DNA of 64,000 bases, taken from positions 248,001 to 312,000 of the forward strand of contig CAWJHQ010000016.1 of the NCBI GenBank assembly GCA_963842775.1, read 5' to 3'. The notes under the pieces are model-generated. The model did no database searches, had not been told where the DNA came from, and saw only the letters and a list, made by a program, of their open reading frames with translations. Each line of letters starts with the position of its first letter. Positions within the stretch are counted from its first letter, which is position 1. The position numbers and the translations under genes were made by a program. This DNA is from R-RK-3 sp963842775. Its GTDB lineage: Bacteria; Pseudomonadota; Alphaproteobacteria; Rhizobiales; Rhodomicrobiaceae. Of the stretch, positions 8,353-18,154 are shown piece after piece.

Positions 8353-10062
8353 ATGACTGACGACGTGCAAAAGGTTCGGTTGTTCGAACATCCCGGCGAA
8401 GGGCGGCGTCGGGCCAAATCGACGCCGAAGGGCCGTCAGGTCGATCCGCATGCCGCACAGGAGATCGAGCTTTTGCTCGGCGACCGCCCGCGGCGGCGCG
8501 ATTTGCTGATCGAGTTTCTACACCTGATCCAGGACACCTACCACCAGATTTCCGCCGCGCATCTTGCGGCGCTCGCCGACGAGATGAAACTGGCTTTTGC
8601 CGAGGTCTTCGAGACGGCCACCTTCTACGCGCATTTCGACGTGGTGAAGGAAGGGGAGCCGAACATTCCACCGCTGACCATCCGCGTCTGCAATTCGCTG
8701 ACCTGCGCGATGCTCGGCGCGGAAAAGCTGTTGCACGAATTGCAAAATGCCGCCGGCCCGGGTATTCGCGTCGTTCGCGCGCCCTGCGTCGGGCGCTGCG
8801 ATACGGCGCCGGCCGCGGAGGTCGGCCATCATTTCGTCGATCACGCCAGCGCGGCCAGCGTTCTTGCGGCGGCGGCGCGCGGCGATACGCACGCACATCT
8901 GCCTGATTACGTCGATTACGACGCCTATGTGGCGCAGGGCGGCTATCAGCTGCTGCAGCGCCTGCGTTCCGGCGATCTGAACAAAGAGGACCTCCTGAAG
9001 GCGCTCGACGACGCGTCGCTGCGCGGCCTCGGCGGCGCCGGCTTCCCGACCGGCCGAAAGTGGCGAGCCGTGCTGGGCGAGCCCGGACCGCGCCTGATGG
9101 CGATCAATGGCGACGAGGGCGAGCCGGGCACGTTCAAGGATCGCTTCTATCTCGAAACCGATCCGCATCGTTTTCTCGAGGGCATGCTGATCGGCGCATA
9201 TGTGGTCGAGGCGACGGATATCTACATCTATATCCGCGACGAATATCCCGCATCGCGGGCCATTCTCGAGCGCGAGATCGCAAAACTGCCGCCGGGTGGT
9301 CCGACGCTACACATGCGGCGCGGCGCCGGCGCCTATATTTGCGGCGAGGAATCGTCGCTGCTCGAAAGCATCGAGGGGAAGCGCGGCCTGCCGCGTCACA
9401 AGCCGCCCTATCCGTTTCAGGTCGGGCTGTTCGGATTGCCGACGCTGATCAACAATGTCGAGACGCTGTTCTGGGTGCGCGATATCGTCGAAAAAGGCGC
9501 CGACTGGTGGAAGAGTCATGGCCGCAACGACCGTCAGGGCCTGCGCAGTTATTCAGTGTCCGGGCGGGTCAACAATCCCGGCGTGAAGCTGGCGCCGGCG
9601 GGCATCACGGTGCGCGAGCTGATCGACGAATTCTGCGGCGGCATGGCGGATGGCCATCGCCTCCACGCCTATTTGCCGGGCGGCGCCTCGGGCGGTATTC
9701 TGCCGGCGACGATGGACAACATCCCGCTCGATTTCGGCACGCTGGAAAAATACGGCTGTTTCATCGGCTCGGCCGCGGTCATCATTCTATCCGACAAGGA
9801 CGACGTGAAGGGCGCCGCGCTGAACCTGATGCGCTTCTTCGAGGACGAGAGCTGCGGTCAATGCACGCCGTGCCGCGTCGGAACACAAAAGGCGGCGCTG
9901 CTGATGGAGCAGGGCAACTGGAACCGCGAGTTGCTGGATGAATTGAGCCAGGCGATGCGCGACGCGTCGATTTGCGGCCTCGGCCAGGCGGCCTCGAATC
10001 CGCTGACCACAGTCATTAAATACTTCCCCGAGGAATTCGCGCCGAAGGAAGCTGCCGAATGA
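8353..10062 (+). CDS. fdsB: NAD-dependent formate dehydrogenase beta subunit (NuoE-NuoF fusion)
   Basis: A 569-residue diaphorase subunit of a soluble NAD-linked formate dehydrogenase. Residues up to about 170 form a NuoE-like thioredoxin fold with a [2Fe-2S] site (CNSLTC from Cys113, then CVGRC). From about residue 215 it is NuoF-like: GGAGFPTGRKW for NADH, INGDEGEPGTFKDR for FMN, and ESCGQCTPCRVGT for a [4Fe-4S] cluster near residues 499-510. This fused E+F architecture matches FdsB proteins, whereas Ralstonia-type clusters carry a separate FdsG. The stop overlaps the alpha subunit start by 4 bases (ATGA), indicating translational coupling. Confidence 0.93.
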   Translation: MTDDVQKVRLFEHPGEGRRRAKSTPKGRQVDPHAAQEIELLLGDRPRRRDLLIEFLHLIQDTYHQISAAHLAALADEMKLAFAEVFETATFYAHFDVVKEGEPNIPPLTIRVCNSLTCAMLGAEKLLHELQNAAGPGIRVVRAPCVGRCDTAPAAEVGHHFVDHASAASVLAAAARGDTHAHLPDYVDYDAYVAQGGYQLLQRLRSGDLNKEDLLKALDDASLRGLGGAGFPTGRKWRAVLGEPGPRLMAINGDEGEPGTFKDRFYLETDPHRFLEGMLIGAYVVEATDIYIYIRDEYPASRAILEREIAKLPPGGPTLHMRRGAGAYICGEESSLLESIEGKRGLPRHKPPYPFQVGLFGLPTLINNVETLFWVRDIVEKGADWWKSHGRNDRQGLRSYSVSGRVNNPGVKLAPAGITVRELIDEFCGGMADGHRLHAYLPGGASGGILPATMDNIPLDFGTLEKYGCFIGSAAVIILSDKDDVKGAALNLMRFFEDESCGQCTPCRVGTQKAALLMEQGNWNRELLDELSQAMRDASICGLGQAASNPLTTVIKYFPEEFAPKEAAE

Positions 10063-12824
10063 CCAAAATTCAGTTCGAACTAGACGGCAGGCAGGTCGAG
10101 GCCAATCCGGGCGAGACGATCTGGCAGGTTGCAAAGCGCCACGGCCGTGACATCCCGCATTTGTGCTATTCGCCCGCGCCGGATTATCGCCCGGACGGCA
10201 ATTGCCGCGTCTGCATGGTAGAGGTTGAGGGTGAGCGCGTGCTGGCGGCGTCTTGCAAGCGTGCGCCCACCGTCGGCATGAAGGTGAAATCGGCGAGCGC
10301 ACGCGCTGTCGCGGCGCAAAAGATGGTGATGGAGCTTCTGGTCGCGGACCAGCCGGCACGCGCCACTTCGCATGATCCGGATTCGAAATTCTGGAACTGG
10401 GCCGACAAGATCGAAGTGACGACAAGCCGCTTTCCCGCCGCCGAGCGCTGGCAGGCTGACGCCAGCCATCCGGCGATGCGCGTCAATCTCGACGCCTGCA
10501 TCCAGTGCGGCCTGTGCGTGCGTGCTTGCCGCGAGGTCCAGGTCAATGACGTGATCGGCATGGCCTATCGCAACCATGGGTCCAAGATCGTTTTCGATTT
10601 CGACGATCCGATGGGCAATTCAACCTGCGTCGCTTGCGGAGAATGCGTGCAGGCCTGCCCCACCGGCTCGCTGATGCCTTCCGCGCTGCTCGACGAAAAC
10701 CAGACCCGCGTGGTCTACGCCGACCGGCGCGTGGATTCGCTGTGCCCGTTCTGCGGGGTGGGCTGTCAGGTGAGCTATCAGGTCAAGGACGAGAAGATCG
10801 TCTACGCCGAAGGGCGCGACGGCCCCGCCAACCACAACCGCCTCTGTGTCAAAGGGCGCTTCGGCTTCGACTATATTCATCACCCCCATCGCCTGACCAA
10901 GCCCCTGGTGCGGCTGCCGAATGCCAAGAAGGACGCCAACGACCAAGTCGATCCGGCAAATCCGTTCACCCATTTCCGCGAGGCATCGTGGGACGAGGCG
11001 CTCGATATCGCGGCGAAGGGGCTGGTAAAGATTCGTGACGAGAAGGGCGTGAAGGCGCTGGCCGGCTTCGGTTCTGCCAAGGGATCGAACGAAGAGGCCT
11101 ATCTGTTCCAGAAGCTGGTGCGCACCGGCTTCGGCTCGAACAATGTCGACCACTGCACCCGGCTGTGCCACGCCTCCTCGGTCGCGGCGCTGATGGAAGG
11201 CCTGAATTCGGGCGCGGTATCGGCGCCGTTCTCGGCCGCGTTGGACGCCGAAGTGATCATTGTCATCGGCGCCAATCCCACCATCAATCATCCGGTCGCG
11301 GCGACCTTCATCAAGAACGCGGCGCAGCGCGGTGCAAAACTGATCGTGATCGATCCGCGCCGGCAGACATTGTCGCGGCACGCGCATCTGCATTTGGCAT
11401 TCAAGCCGGGCAGTGACGTCGCTCTGCTCAACGCGATGATCAATACGATCATCACCGAAGGGCTGACCGACGAGCAATATATCGCCGGCTATACCGAGGG
11501 CTACGAAGATCTCAAAAGCCGGATCAAGGATTTCACGCCGGAGCAGATGGAGCCGATATGCGGCATTCCGGCGGAGACGCTGCGTGAGGTCGCGCGGATG
11601 TACGCACGGTCGCGCGCCTCGATCATTTTCTGGGGCATGGGCATCAGCCAGCATGTCCACGGCACCGACAATGCGCGCTGCCTGATCGCGCTCGCCTTGA
11701 TCACGGGCCAGGTCGGCCGTCCCGGCACCGGCCTGCATCCGCTGCGCGGCCAGAACAATGTTCAGGGCGCCTCCGACGCCGGCCTGATCCCGATGTTCCT
11801 GCCGGATTATCAGCCGGTCGAGCGCACCGATCTGCGCGAACCCTTCGAGAAATTGTGGCATTACGATCTGGATCCCCATCGCGGCCTGACCGTGGTGGAG
11901 ATCGTTAACGCCGTTCATGCCGGTGAAATTTCTGGCATGTTCATCGAGGGTGAAAATCCCGCGATGTCGGACCCTGACGTGCAGCACGCCCGCGAGGCGT
12001 TCGCCAGGCTCGATCATCTGGTGGTGCAGGATCTCTTCGTGACCGAAACGGCGTTTCATGCCGACGTGATCCTGCCTGCTTCGGCCTTCCCCGAGAAGGT
12101 CGGCACCTTCACCAATACCGACAGGCGCGTGCAGCTCGCACGCGAAGTGATCAAGGCGCCGGGCGACGCGCGGCAGGATCTGTGGATCATCCAGGAGATC
12201 GCCAAACGCATGGGCCTCGACTGGAACTACAGCGGACCCGCTGACGTGTTCGCCGAGATGACGAAGGTCATGCCGTCGCTGCAAAATATCACCTGGGACC
12301 GGCTGGAGCGCGAAGGCGCGGTGACCTATCCGGTCGACGATCCCTACAAGCCCGGTAACGAGATCATCTTCACCACCGGCTTCCCCACGGAAAGCGGTCG
12401 CGGCAAGATCGTGCCGGCGCATATTCTGCCGCCCGACGAATTGCCTGATGACGAGTATCCGATGGTGCTTTCCACCGGCCGCGTGCTCGAACACTGGCAT
12501 ACTGGTTCGATGACCCGGCGATCCAGCGTGCTGGACCAGATTGAACCCGAGGCTGTCGCCTTTTTGTCGCCCAGGGACATGCGGCGGATGAATGTGCGTC
12601 CTGGCGATTTCGTGCGTCTGGAGACGCGGCGCGGCGTGGTCGAGATCAAAGTCCGCTCGGACCGCGACGTGCCGGAGAACATGGTGTTCATGCCGTTCTG
12701 CTACGCGGAAGCGGCGGCGAACCTGCTGACCAATCCGGCGCTCGATCCGTTCGGGAAGATTCCCGAATTCAAATTTTGCGCGGTGCGGGCCGAGCGCGTT
12801 GAGGTACGAACTGCGGCCGAATGA
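10059..12824 (+). CDS. fdsA: NAD-dependent formate dehydrogenase molybdopterin alpha subunit
   Basis: A 921-residue catalytic subunit of the cytosolic NAD-linked enzyme (no signal peptide). Order of domains: N-terminal [2Fe-2S] ferredoxin (HLCYSP, GNCRVCMVEVEG), a NuoG-like histidine/cysteine segment, two ferredoxin clusters (CIQCGLCVRAC near residue 147; CVACGECVQACP near 189), the FDH [4Fe-4S] site CPFCGVGC near 229-236, then the molybdopterin core. The metal ligand is Cys370 in RLCHASS, not selenocysteine. GAMGISQHVHGTDNARC-type and GQNNVQGASDAG segments and a C-terminal dinucleotide-binding domain complete it. Together with the beta subunit it oxidises formate to CO2 and reduces NAD+. Intact. 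Confidence 0.94.
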   Translation: MTKIQFELDGRQVEANPGETIWQVAKRHGRDIPHLCYSPAPDYRPDGNCRVCMVEVEGERVLAASCKRAPTVGMKVKSASARAVAAQKMVMELLVADQPARATSHDPDSKFWNWADKIEVTTSRFPAAERWQADASHPAMRVNLDACIQCGLCVRACREVQVNDVIGMAYRNHGSKIVFDFDDPMGNSTCVACGECVQACPTGSLMPSALLDENQTRVVYADRRVDSLCPFCGVGCQVSYQVKDEKIVYAEGRDGPANHNRLCVKGRFGFDYIHHPHRLTKPLVRLPNAKKDANDQVDPANPFTHFREASWDEALDIAAKGLVKIRDEKGVKALAGFGSAKGSNEEAYLFQKLVRTGFGSNNVDHCTRLCHASSVAALMEGLNSGAVSAPFSAALDAEVIIVIGANPTINHPVAATFIKNAAQRGAKLIVIDPRRQTLSRHAHLHLAFKPGSDVALLNAMINTIITEGLTDEQYIAGYTEGYEDLKSRIKDFTPEQMEPICGIPAETLREVARMYARSRASIIFWGMGISQHVHGTDNARCLIALALITGQVGRPGTGLHPLRGQNNVQGASDAGLIPMFLPDYQPVERTDLREPFEKLWHYDLDPHRGLTVVEIVNAVHAGEISGMFIEGENPAMSDPDVQHAREAFARLDHLVVQDLFVTETAFHADVILPASAFPEKVGTFTNTDRRVQLAREVIKAPGDARQDLWIIQEIAKRMGLDWNYSGPADVFAEMTKVMPSLQNITWDRLEREGAVTYPVDDPYKPGNEIIFTTGFPTESGRGKIVPAHILPPDELPDDEYPMVLSTGRVLEHWHTGSMTRRSSVLDQIEPEAVAFLSPRDMRRMNVRPGDFVRLETRRGVVEIKVRSDRDVPENMVFMPFCYAEAAANLLTNPALDPFGKIPEFKFCAVRAERVEVRTAAE

Positions 12825-12920
12825 AAACAGCGGACAGCCTTCGCATCAACCCGTTGTTGCGGCGGCCTCGATGGATCGAGTTAGCGTCCCGTCACTCTGA
12901 TCATTGGAAACGAGGTCCCT

Positions 12921-13712
12921 ATGTCTGATCTGGTGCTCTGTGAAACCCGGGGCGCTGTGGCGCTGATGACTCTTAATCGCCCGGAAAAGCTCAACGCGCT
13001 CAGCTACGCGCTGATCGATCGAGTCATGCAGCTCCTCGATGCCATCGAAGACAATCCGAGCGTCCATGCCATCATTCTGACCGGCGCCGGGGATCGAGCA
13101 TTCTCGGCCGGAGCCGATATCAGCGAATTCTCCGAAAGCATCAAGCAGGGGCCGGATGCGGCGGTGAAGGCTTTCGTTCGCCGCGGGCAGGCGATGACCG
13201 CGCGTATGGAAGCCTTTCCGAAACCGATCATCGCAGCGGTCAACGGGATCGCATTCGGCGGCGGCTGCGAGATCATCGAGGCCGTGCATCTGGCTGTTGC
13301 GAGCGAACAGGCTTCCTTCGCCAAGCCCGAAATCAACATCGGCATTCCGCCCACATTCGGCGGAACGCAACGCCTGCCGCGTCTGGTCGGACGCAAGCGG
13401 GCTCTCGAATATCTTCTGACCGGCGATAGTTTTTCACCTCAACGCGCCTTCGAGATGGGCCTGGTCAACCGGGTCGTTGCGCATGACCAACTGCTGCCGG
13501 CGGCGTTCGAGCTGGCCGATCGCATTTTGTGTCATTCGCCCCTGGCCGCATCCCGAATTATCACGGCCGTCGTTCGTGGGCTCAATGCATCGATCGCGGA
13601 GGGCCTTGCGATCGAGAGCGAGCAGTTCGCGCGAATGGCGCCGACGCATGATACGAGGGAGGCGCTTGACGCGTGGATGGAGCGCCGGACGCCAAATTAC
13701 CAGGGGCGCTAG
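12921..13712 (+). CDS. Enoyl-CoA hydratase/isomerase family protein
   Basis: A 263-residue crotonase-fold protein. It shows the oxyanion-hole segment FSAGADISEF near residue 65, AAVNGIAFGGGCEI near residue 105 and the acidic KPEINIGIPPTFGGTQRL near residue 135, where Glu residues act in hydratases. It should act on short- or medium-chain enoyl-CoA thioesters, although crotonases vary widely in reaction. It begins 96 bases after the NAD-FDH alpha subunit with GGAAACGAGG upstream. Its stop codon lies inside a dispersed repeat. Confidence 0.85.
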   Translation: MSDLVLCETRGAVALMTLNRPEKLNALSYALIDRVMQLLDAIEDNPSVHAIILTGAGDRAFSAGADISEFSESIKQGPDAAVKAFVRRGQAMTARMEAFPKPIIAAVNGIAFGGGCEIIEAVHLAVASEQASFAKPEINIGIPPTFGGTQRLPRLVGRKRALEYLLTGDSFSPQRAFEMGLVNRVVAHDQLLPAAFELADRILCHSPLAASRIITAVVRGLNASIAEGLAIESEQFARMAPTHDTREALDAWMERRTPNYQGR

Positions 13713-13813
13713 AGCGCTTCCCGAAAAGTGTTACGCGGTTTTCGGATAAGAAGCGCGATCAAGCAAAGAATCGAGAGCGGTTTCCGATTCGAATGAAGCG
13801 GGAACCGCTCTAG
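13709..13813 (-). repeat. Dispersed palindromic repeat, family 1, copy B
   Basis: Inverted relative to the copy at 6674-6778. It begins CTAGAGCGCTTCCCGAAAAG and ends GAACCGCTCTAG, giving complementary ends, with the CTTTGCTTGATCGCG segment matching copy A on the opposite strand. The TAG in the first CTAGAGC is the stop codon of the enoyl-CoA hydratase. It lies between convergent genes and could act as a bidirectional terminator-like hairpin. Confidence 0.75.
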
Positions 13814-13827
13814 CCCGTGCAATCTCC

Positions 13828-14541
13828 TCAGCCGTTTGGTGACGTGAGCTGCAATCGTTCCAACACGATGTCGGCCGTGTGCTGGCAGCGCTTGCCGTCG
13901 AAAGGAAAGGCATCGGTCAGGGCCGACGCGAGCCGCTCATCCAGAGCCTGGCGCAACAGACGCCGCGCCCGATGCAATCTGGTCTTCACCGTCGCGGGTT
14001 GAAGGCTGAGGATGCCGGCGGTTTCCTCGATGCTCATATCTTCGATTTCGCGCATCACGAACACCACCCGGAAAATCTCAGGCAGACTGTCGATCGCGCC
14101 CTCGATGAGATGGCGGATCTGGCGTTGCGCGGCGGCGCGCTCAGGATCGATATCGGAGGACATCAGCGGAAACGGGATGATTTGAGATTTGCCGGAGGGC
14201 TCTGCGTCAAGGATCGCCAAGTCCACCGTTGGCCGCTGCCGCCGCAGCCGTCCGAGCGCTTCGTTGAGGGCGATACGCGTGAGCCAGGTTGCAAGGCTTG
14301 CATCGCCGCGAAACTGGTCGAGGCTCCCAAAGGCTCTGACATAGGCTTCCTGCACCACATCTTCCGCCTCGGCGTCATCATGCACGACGGAACGGGCCAC
14401 GCGGTAGAGCCGCCGGTTGTTGCGCTGCATGATGGCGCGGAAGGCGTTGCCGTCTTGCTGGCGGGCCAGCCGCACGAGCTCGGCATCACCAAGTGCATCC
14501 AGGTCTTTGGCATGCGTGGCATCTCGTCCCTGCATTGGCAT
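13828..14541 (-). CDS. ECF-type RNA polymerase sigma factor
   Basis: A 237-residue extracytoplasmic-function sigma factor. Region 2 (DAEDVVQEAYVRAFGSLDQF, WLTRIALNEALGRLRRQR) lies in the first half and binds the -10 element and core polymerase. Region 4 (EIFRVVFVMREIEDMSIEETAGILSLQPATVKTRLHRARRLLRQ) lies near residues 150-205. No anti-sigma factor gene is next to it. The C-terminal extension mentions RCQHTADIVL, a Cys-His pair in a family where such tails sometimes bind zinc; that is only a suggestion. It lies 36 bases downstream of folE, possibly in one transcript. Confidence 0.9.
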   Translation of the reverse strand: MPMQGRDATHAKDLDALGDAELVRLARQQDGNAFRAIMQRNNRRLYRVARSVVHDDAEAEDVVQEAYVRAFGSLDQFRGDASLATWLTRIALNEALGRLRRQRPTVDLAILDAEPSGKSQIIPFPLMSSDIDPERAAAQRQIRHLIEGAIDSLPEIFRVVFVMREIEDMSIEETAGILSLQPATVKTRLHRARRLLRQALDERLASALTDAFPFDGKRCQHTADIVLERLQLTSPNG

Positions 14542-14577
14542 GTCCCTTCGGTGAGTCCCGGTGCATTGGATGTCATT

Positions 14578-15250
14578 CTATGCGGAAAGGTTCCCTGACC
14601 GCGATACTCCGCGAAGATCGATGGCAGACAGGAATTCCTGGCGCGTTTCGGGATTGTCGCGAAATACGCCGAGCATCCGGCTTGTCACCATCGTCGCCTC
14701 GGCCTGGCCGACGCCCCGGCTCGTCATGCATCCGTGCGTGCCTTCGATGACGACGGCAACGCCTTGCGGTCCCAGCACTCTGTCCAGGGTGTTGGCGATC
14801 TCCGCCGTCATCCTCTCCTGGATCTGCAACCGCCTCGCGTAAGCCTGCACGAGACGGGCAAGCTTGGAAATACCGACGACCTTGTTGCGTGGCAGATATC
14901 CAATATGGGCGCGTCCCGCGATCGGCGCCATGTGATGCTCGCAATGGGAAACAAACCGTATGTCGCGCAACACCACCATAGCATCATATCCAGCGACCTC
15001 CTCGAAGGTACGCGCGAGGTGCGTGCCAGGATCCTCGCAATATCCGGCAAACCACTCCTCATAGGCGCGGACGACGCGGGCAGGCGTGTCCGCGAGCCCT
15101 TCCCGGTCGGGATCGTCGCCAGCCCAGCGGATCAGCGTGCTAACCGCCTGCTCCGCGTCGCGCACGCGATGGCCGTCCTGCCCGCTCCGCGCGATCGAGG
15201 GTGGATACGGAACTGACGCCTCGCGGATCGATCCTTACCAGAGTATTCAT
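14578..15250 (-). CDS. folE: GTP cyclohydrolase I (one frameshift near the N-terminus)
   Basis: GTP cyclohydrolase I converts GTP to 7,8-dihydroneopterin triphosphate, the first step toward folates and other pterins. The core carries the zinc and catalytic segment SHCEHHMAPI, then IGYLPRNKVVGISKLARLV and QIQERMTAEIA, then GTHGCMTSRGV with the third zinc ligand. The open frame alone would begin at a GTG at 15165, without an obvious ribosome site. A better start is the ATG at 15248-15250, preceded by AAAGAGGT. Its frame (MNTLVRIDPRG) runs into the core if one base is dropped near 15170, giving about 223 residues, normal for the family. Confidence 0.88.
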
Positions 15251-15424
15251 GCGGGGTACCTCTTTCTTGCAGCCTGTGGCTTGCTTGTCGCCGCTCATTG
15301 GATGACGCTGAGGATGAAAGGTTCCTGATCCGCTTGAAGGAAGCCGGAGCGGGCCTATGGGGAACTTTTGGCGGTTTGTGGCATCTAACAATTTGTAACG
15401 CCGAGCCACCGCAGCGAGGTCTCC

Positions 15425-16972
15425 ATGAGCGCATCTCATTCAAACACGACCGGCCCCGATTTAGCTCTCGGAATATCTGCCGACGCGTTGCCCGATGGCG
15501 GCATGATTGCCGGCCATGTCGGCGAGGATGCGGTGCTGCTGGCGCGCAATGGCACGGAATTGTTCGCTGTCGGCGCGACCTGCAGCCATTATGGGGGGCC
15601 CTTGGCGGAGGGGCTTATGGTCGGCGACACAGTGCGCTGTCCCTGGCACCACGCCTGCTTCAGCCTGCGTACCGGTGAGGCTCTGCGTGCGCCCGCATTT
15701 ACGCCGCTGACCTGCTGGATCGCGGAGCAACGCGACGGCCGGATCTTCGTGCAGTCGAAGAAGGAAGTTCCCGTCTCCGCCAAGACGGCGCGCACTGAGC
15801 GGCCCGCCGGATTGCCCGAGCGGATCGTTATTGTCGGTGGCGGTGCAGCCGGCTTTGCTGCTGCCGATGCCTTGCGCCGCCAGGACTATGGGGGAAGCAT
15901 CATCATGCTGAGCAGCGACGAGGCGCCGCCCGTCGACCGGCCGAATTTATCGAAAGACTATCTCGCCGGCAGCGCCCCCGAAGAGTGGCTGCCGCTGCGG
16001 CCAGACGATTTCTATACGGAGAACGGCATCGACCTGCGGCTGAACGCGACCGTCGCCGGCATAGATCCGCGCGAGCACCAGGTGACCCTGGCCGACGGAG
16101 AAATCCTTGCCTATGACAGGCTTCTGCTTGCGACCGGAGCCGAGCCGATCCGGCTGTCGATCCCCGGCGCCGACCAGCCGCATGTCCACGTCCTGCGATC
16201 GCTCGCCGATTGCCGGGCGATCATAGAGGGAGCCAAGACAGCCCGGCGCGCCGTTGTGCTGGGCGCTAGCTTCATCGGCCTTGAGGTCGCGGCGTCGCTG
16301 CGCACGCGCGGTCTTGAAGTCCACGTGGTGGCCCCCGAAAAGCAGCCGATGGAGCGAATACTCGGTCCACAGCTGGGAGCCTTCATTCGCTCTCTCCACG
16401 AGGGGCAGGGTGTCGTCTTCCATCTCGATGACATAGCGATCGGCATCGATGGCAAATCGGTGAAGCTGCGCAGCGGCGGCACGCTGGAGGCAGACCTCAT
16501 CGTTGCCGGTATTGGCGTTCGCCCGCGTATCGATATTGCCGAAAGCGCCGGTCTCGTCGCGGATCGCGGCGTGGTGGTGGACGCGTATCTGCAGACCAGC
16601 GCGCCCGACATTTTCGCGGCGGGCGACATTGCACGCTGGCCGGATCCTCGCAGCGGTAGCGGCATACGTGTGGAGCATTGGGTGGTCGCCGAGCGACAGG
16701 GGCAAACGGCGGCGCGCAATATGCTCGGCCAACGCGAAGCGTTCGACGCGGTGCCGTTTTTCTGGAGCCAGCATTACGACCTGCCGATCAACTATGTCGG
16801 CCACGCCGAGAGCTGGGACGAGGTGGCCGTCGAGGGTGATATCGCGGCGCGGAACTGCGTGCTGCGCTACAAGCGCAATGGGCGCATCCTTGCAGTGGCC
16901 TCGATCCATCGCGACGTGGATAGCCTGAAGGCCGAATTGACGATGGAGCGGGAGCACGCAACAGTGACCTGA
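15425..16972 (+). CDS. Rieske-type FAD/NAD(P)H ferredoxin reductase
   Basis: A 515-residue fusion. Residues 20-110 form a Rieske [2Fe-2S] domain with CSH (Cys53, His55) and CPWHH (Cys72, His75). From about 130 it is an AIF/BenD-like reductase: IVGGGAAGFAAADALRR for FAD, PVDRPNLSKDYLAG, LLLATGAEPIRL, a second dinucleotide fold AVVLGASFIGLEVAASL for NAD(P)H, and DIFAAGDIARWPDP. It likely moves electrons from NAD(P)H to an acceptor, possibly its own Rieske centre. No dioxygenase partner is adjacent, so the acceptor is unknown. It is divergent from folE. Confidence 0.9.
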   Translation: MSASHSNTTGPDLALGISADALPDGGMIAGHVGEDAVLLARNGTELFAVGATCSHYGGPLAEGLMVGDTVRCPWHHACFSLRTGEALRAPAFTPLTCWIAEQRDGRIFVQSKKEVPVSAKTARTERPAGLPERIVIVGGGAAGFAAADALRRQDYGGSIIMLSSDEAPPVDRPNLSKDYLAGSAPEEWLPLRPDDFYTENGIDLRLNATVAGIDPREHQVTLADGEILAYDRLLLATGAEPIRLSIPGADQPHVHVLRSLADCRAIIEGAKTARRAVVLGASFIGLEVAASLRTRGLEVHVVAPEKQPMERILGPQLGAFIRSLHEGQGVVFHLDDIAIGIDGKSVKLRSGGTLEADLIVAGIGVRPRIDIAESAGLVADRGVVVDAYLQTSAPDIFAAGDIARWPDPRSGSGIRVEHWVVAERQGQTAARNMLGQREAFDAVPFFWSQHYDLPINYVGHAESWDEVAVEGDIAARNCVLRYKRNGRILAVASIHRDVDSLKAELTMEREHATVT

Positions 16973-17029
16973 CGTTGCGCACCCTGGATGTGGCGATCCA
17001 ACATGATCGCTGTGCGGCTGGAATTCTGA

Positions 17030-18109
17030 TCAATGGCGTCCAAGTGAGGCGAATAGTGCAAGAGCATCACGCGCCAGCTTGCTTGTGAGCTGGCCAGCAG
17101 GCATCTCCCGGCCCAGGCGCGCGGCTTGGCCAGACCACAGCGCCGTAAAGTCACCTGATCCTTTTGCTTCGGCTGCCGCCTTGAGAGGCGCCAGGGCGCC
17201 GCCTGCCAGCGGGAACACCGGCGCTTCCGCCGAAATCGGGCCCAATTCGCGCATGGCGCGGTTGATCACGCCTCGCGCCGGGCGGCCTGTGAACACGTTG
17301 GTTAACGCTGTCTCATCGTCCCGAGCCGATTTAAGGGCCTTTCGATTGATCTCCGGCACATTGGCCTCAGGGCAGAAAAGGTAGGCTGTGCCGATCTGCA
17401 CGGCACAAGCGCCTAGCGCAAAGGCTGCCGCAATGCCCCGCGCGTCGCCTATGCCGCCCGCCGCGATCACCGGGATTTCGACAGCGTCCACCACTTGCGG
17501 CACGAGTGCGAGCGTGCCGGCCTGTGAGGCGACGTTGTCGGTCAGAAACATGCCGCGATGTCCGCCCGCCTCATAGCCTTGCGCGATAATGGCGTCGCAA
17601 CCCCGTTCCGCCAACCACACTGCTTCCCTCGCCGAGGTGGCCGACGCGATGATCTTGCAGCCCGCCGCCCGCACCCGTTTCAGAAGCCGATCCTCAGGAA
17701 GTCCAAAGTGAAAGCTGACGACCTCCGGCTTGAACGCTTCGACGATCTCACATGTCGCCTCTGTGAATGGTGCGCGGTCGCTGCTCGGCACGGGCTTGCT
17801 CGGATCGATGCAGAATTCCGCATAATATCCGCTGAGCCGCTGTCGCCATTGGGCCTCGCGAGCGGCGTCGGGCGCGGGCGGGGTGTGGGTGAAGAAATTC
17901 AGGTTGATCGGCTTGGCGGTGCGCTGACGGATCACACCGAGGGCTGTGCGAATCTGTTCAGTGGTCGACAAAGCGCAGGCAAGGGAACCAAGCGCGCCGG
18001 CATCGGATACGGCGATGGCCAGCTCCGCTGTGCTTGGCCCTGCCATCGGCGCCAGCAGGATCGGATGTTCGATACCGAACAGCTCGATTATTCTTCGATC
18101 AGGCCACAT
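17030..18109 (-). CDS. Nitronate monooxygenase family protein
   Basis: About 359 residues of the FMN-dependent 2-nitropropane dioxygenase / nitronate monooxygenase TIM-barrel family. Seen in sequence: PILLAPMAGPSTAELAIAVS at the N-terminus, NLNFFTHTPP, the GCDAIIAQGYEAGGHRGMF phosphate and active-site segment, and PVIAAGGIGDARGIAAAFALGA for FMN phosphate binding. The reaction is oxidation of nitronates to carbonyls and nitrite, giving detoxification or nitrogen release. I choose the ATG at 18109, since GGAG lies about 9 bases upstream. The open frame extends to a TTG at 18142. Confidence 0.88.
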   Translation of the reverse strand: MWPDRRIIELFGIEHPILLAPMAGPSTAELAIAVSDAGALGSLACALSTTEQIRTALGVIRQRTAKPINLNFFTHTPPAPDAAREAQWRQRLSGYYAEFCIDPSKPVPSSDRAPFTEATCEIVEAFKPEVVSFHFGLPEDRLLKRVRAAGCKIIASATSAREAVWLAERGCDAIIAQGYEAGGHRGMFLTDNVASQAGTLALVPQVVDAVEIPVIAAGGIGDARGIAAAFALGACAVQIGTAYLFCPEANVPEINRKALKSARDDETALTNVFTGRPARGVINRAMRELGPISAEAPVFPLAGGALAPLKAAAEAKGSGDFTALWSGQAARLGREMPAGQLTSKLARDALALFASLGRH

Positions 18110-18154
18110 GATCATTGTCTCCGGCAGCAAGGTTTCGCGCAACGTTACGGCGCA

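Noticed and set aside
10620..12500. Minus-strand open frame of 626 codons
   Set aside because: Antisense to the NAD-FDH alpha subunit; no recognisable domain.
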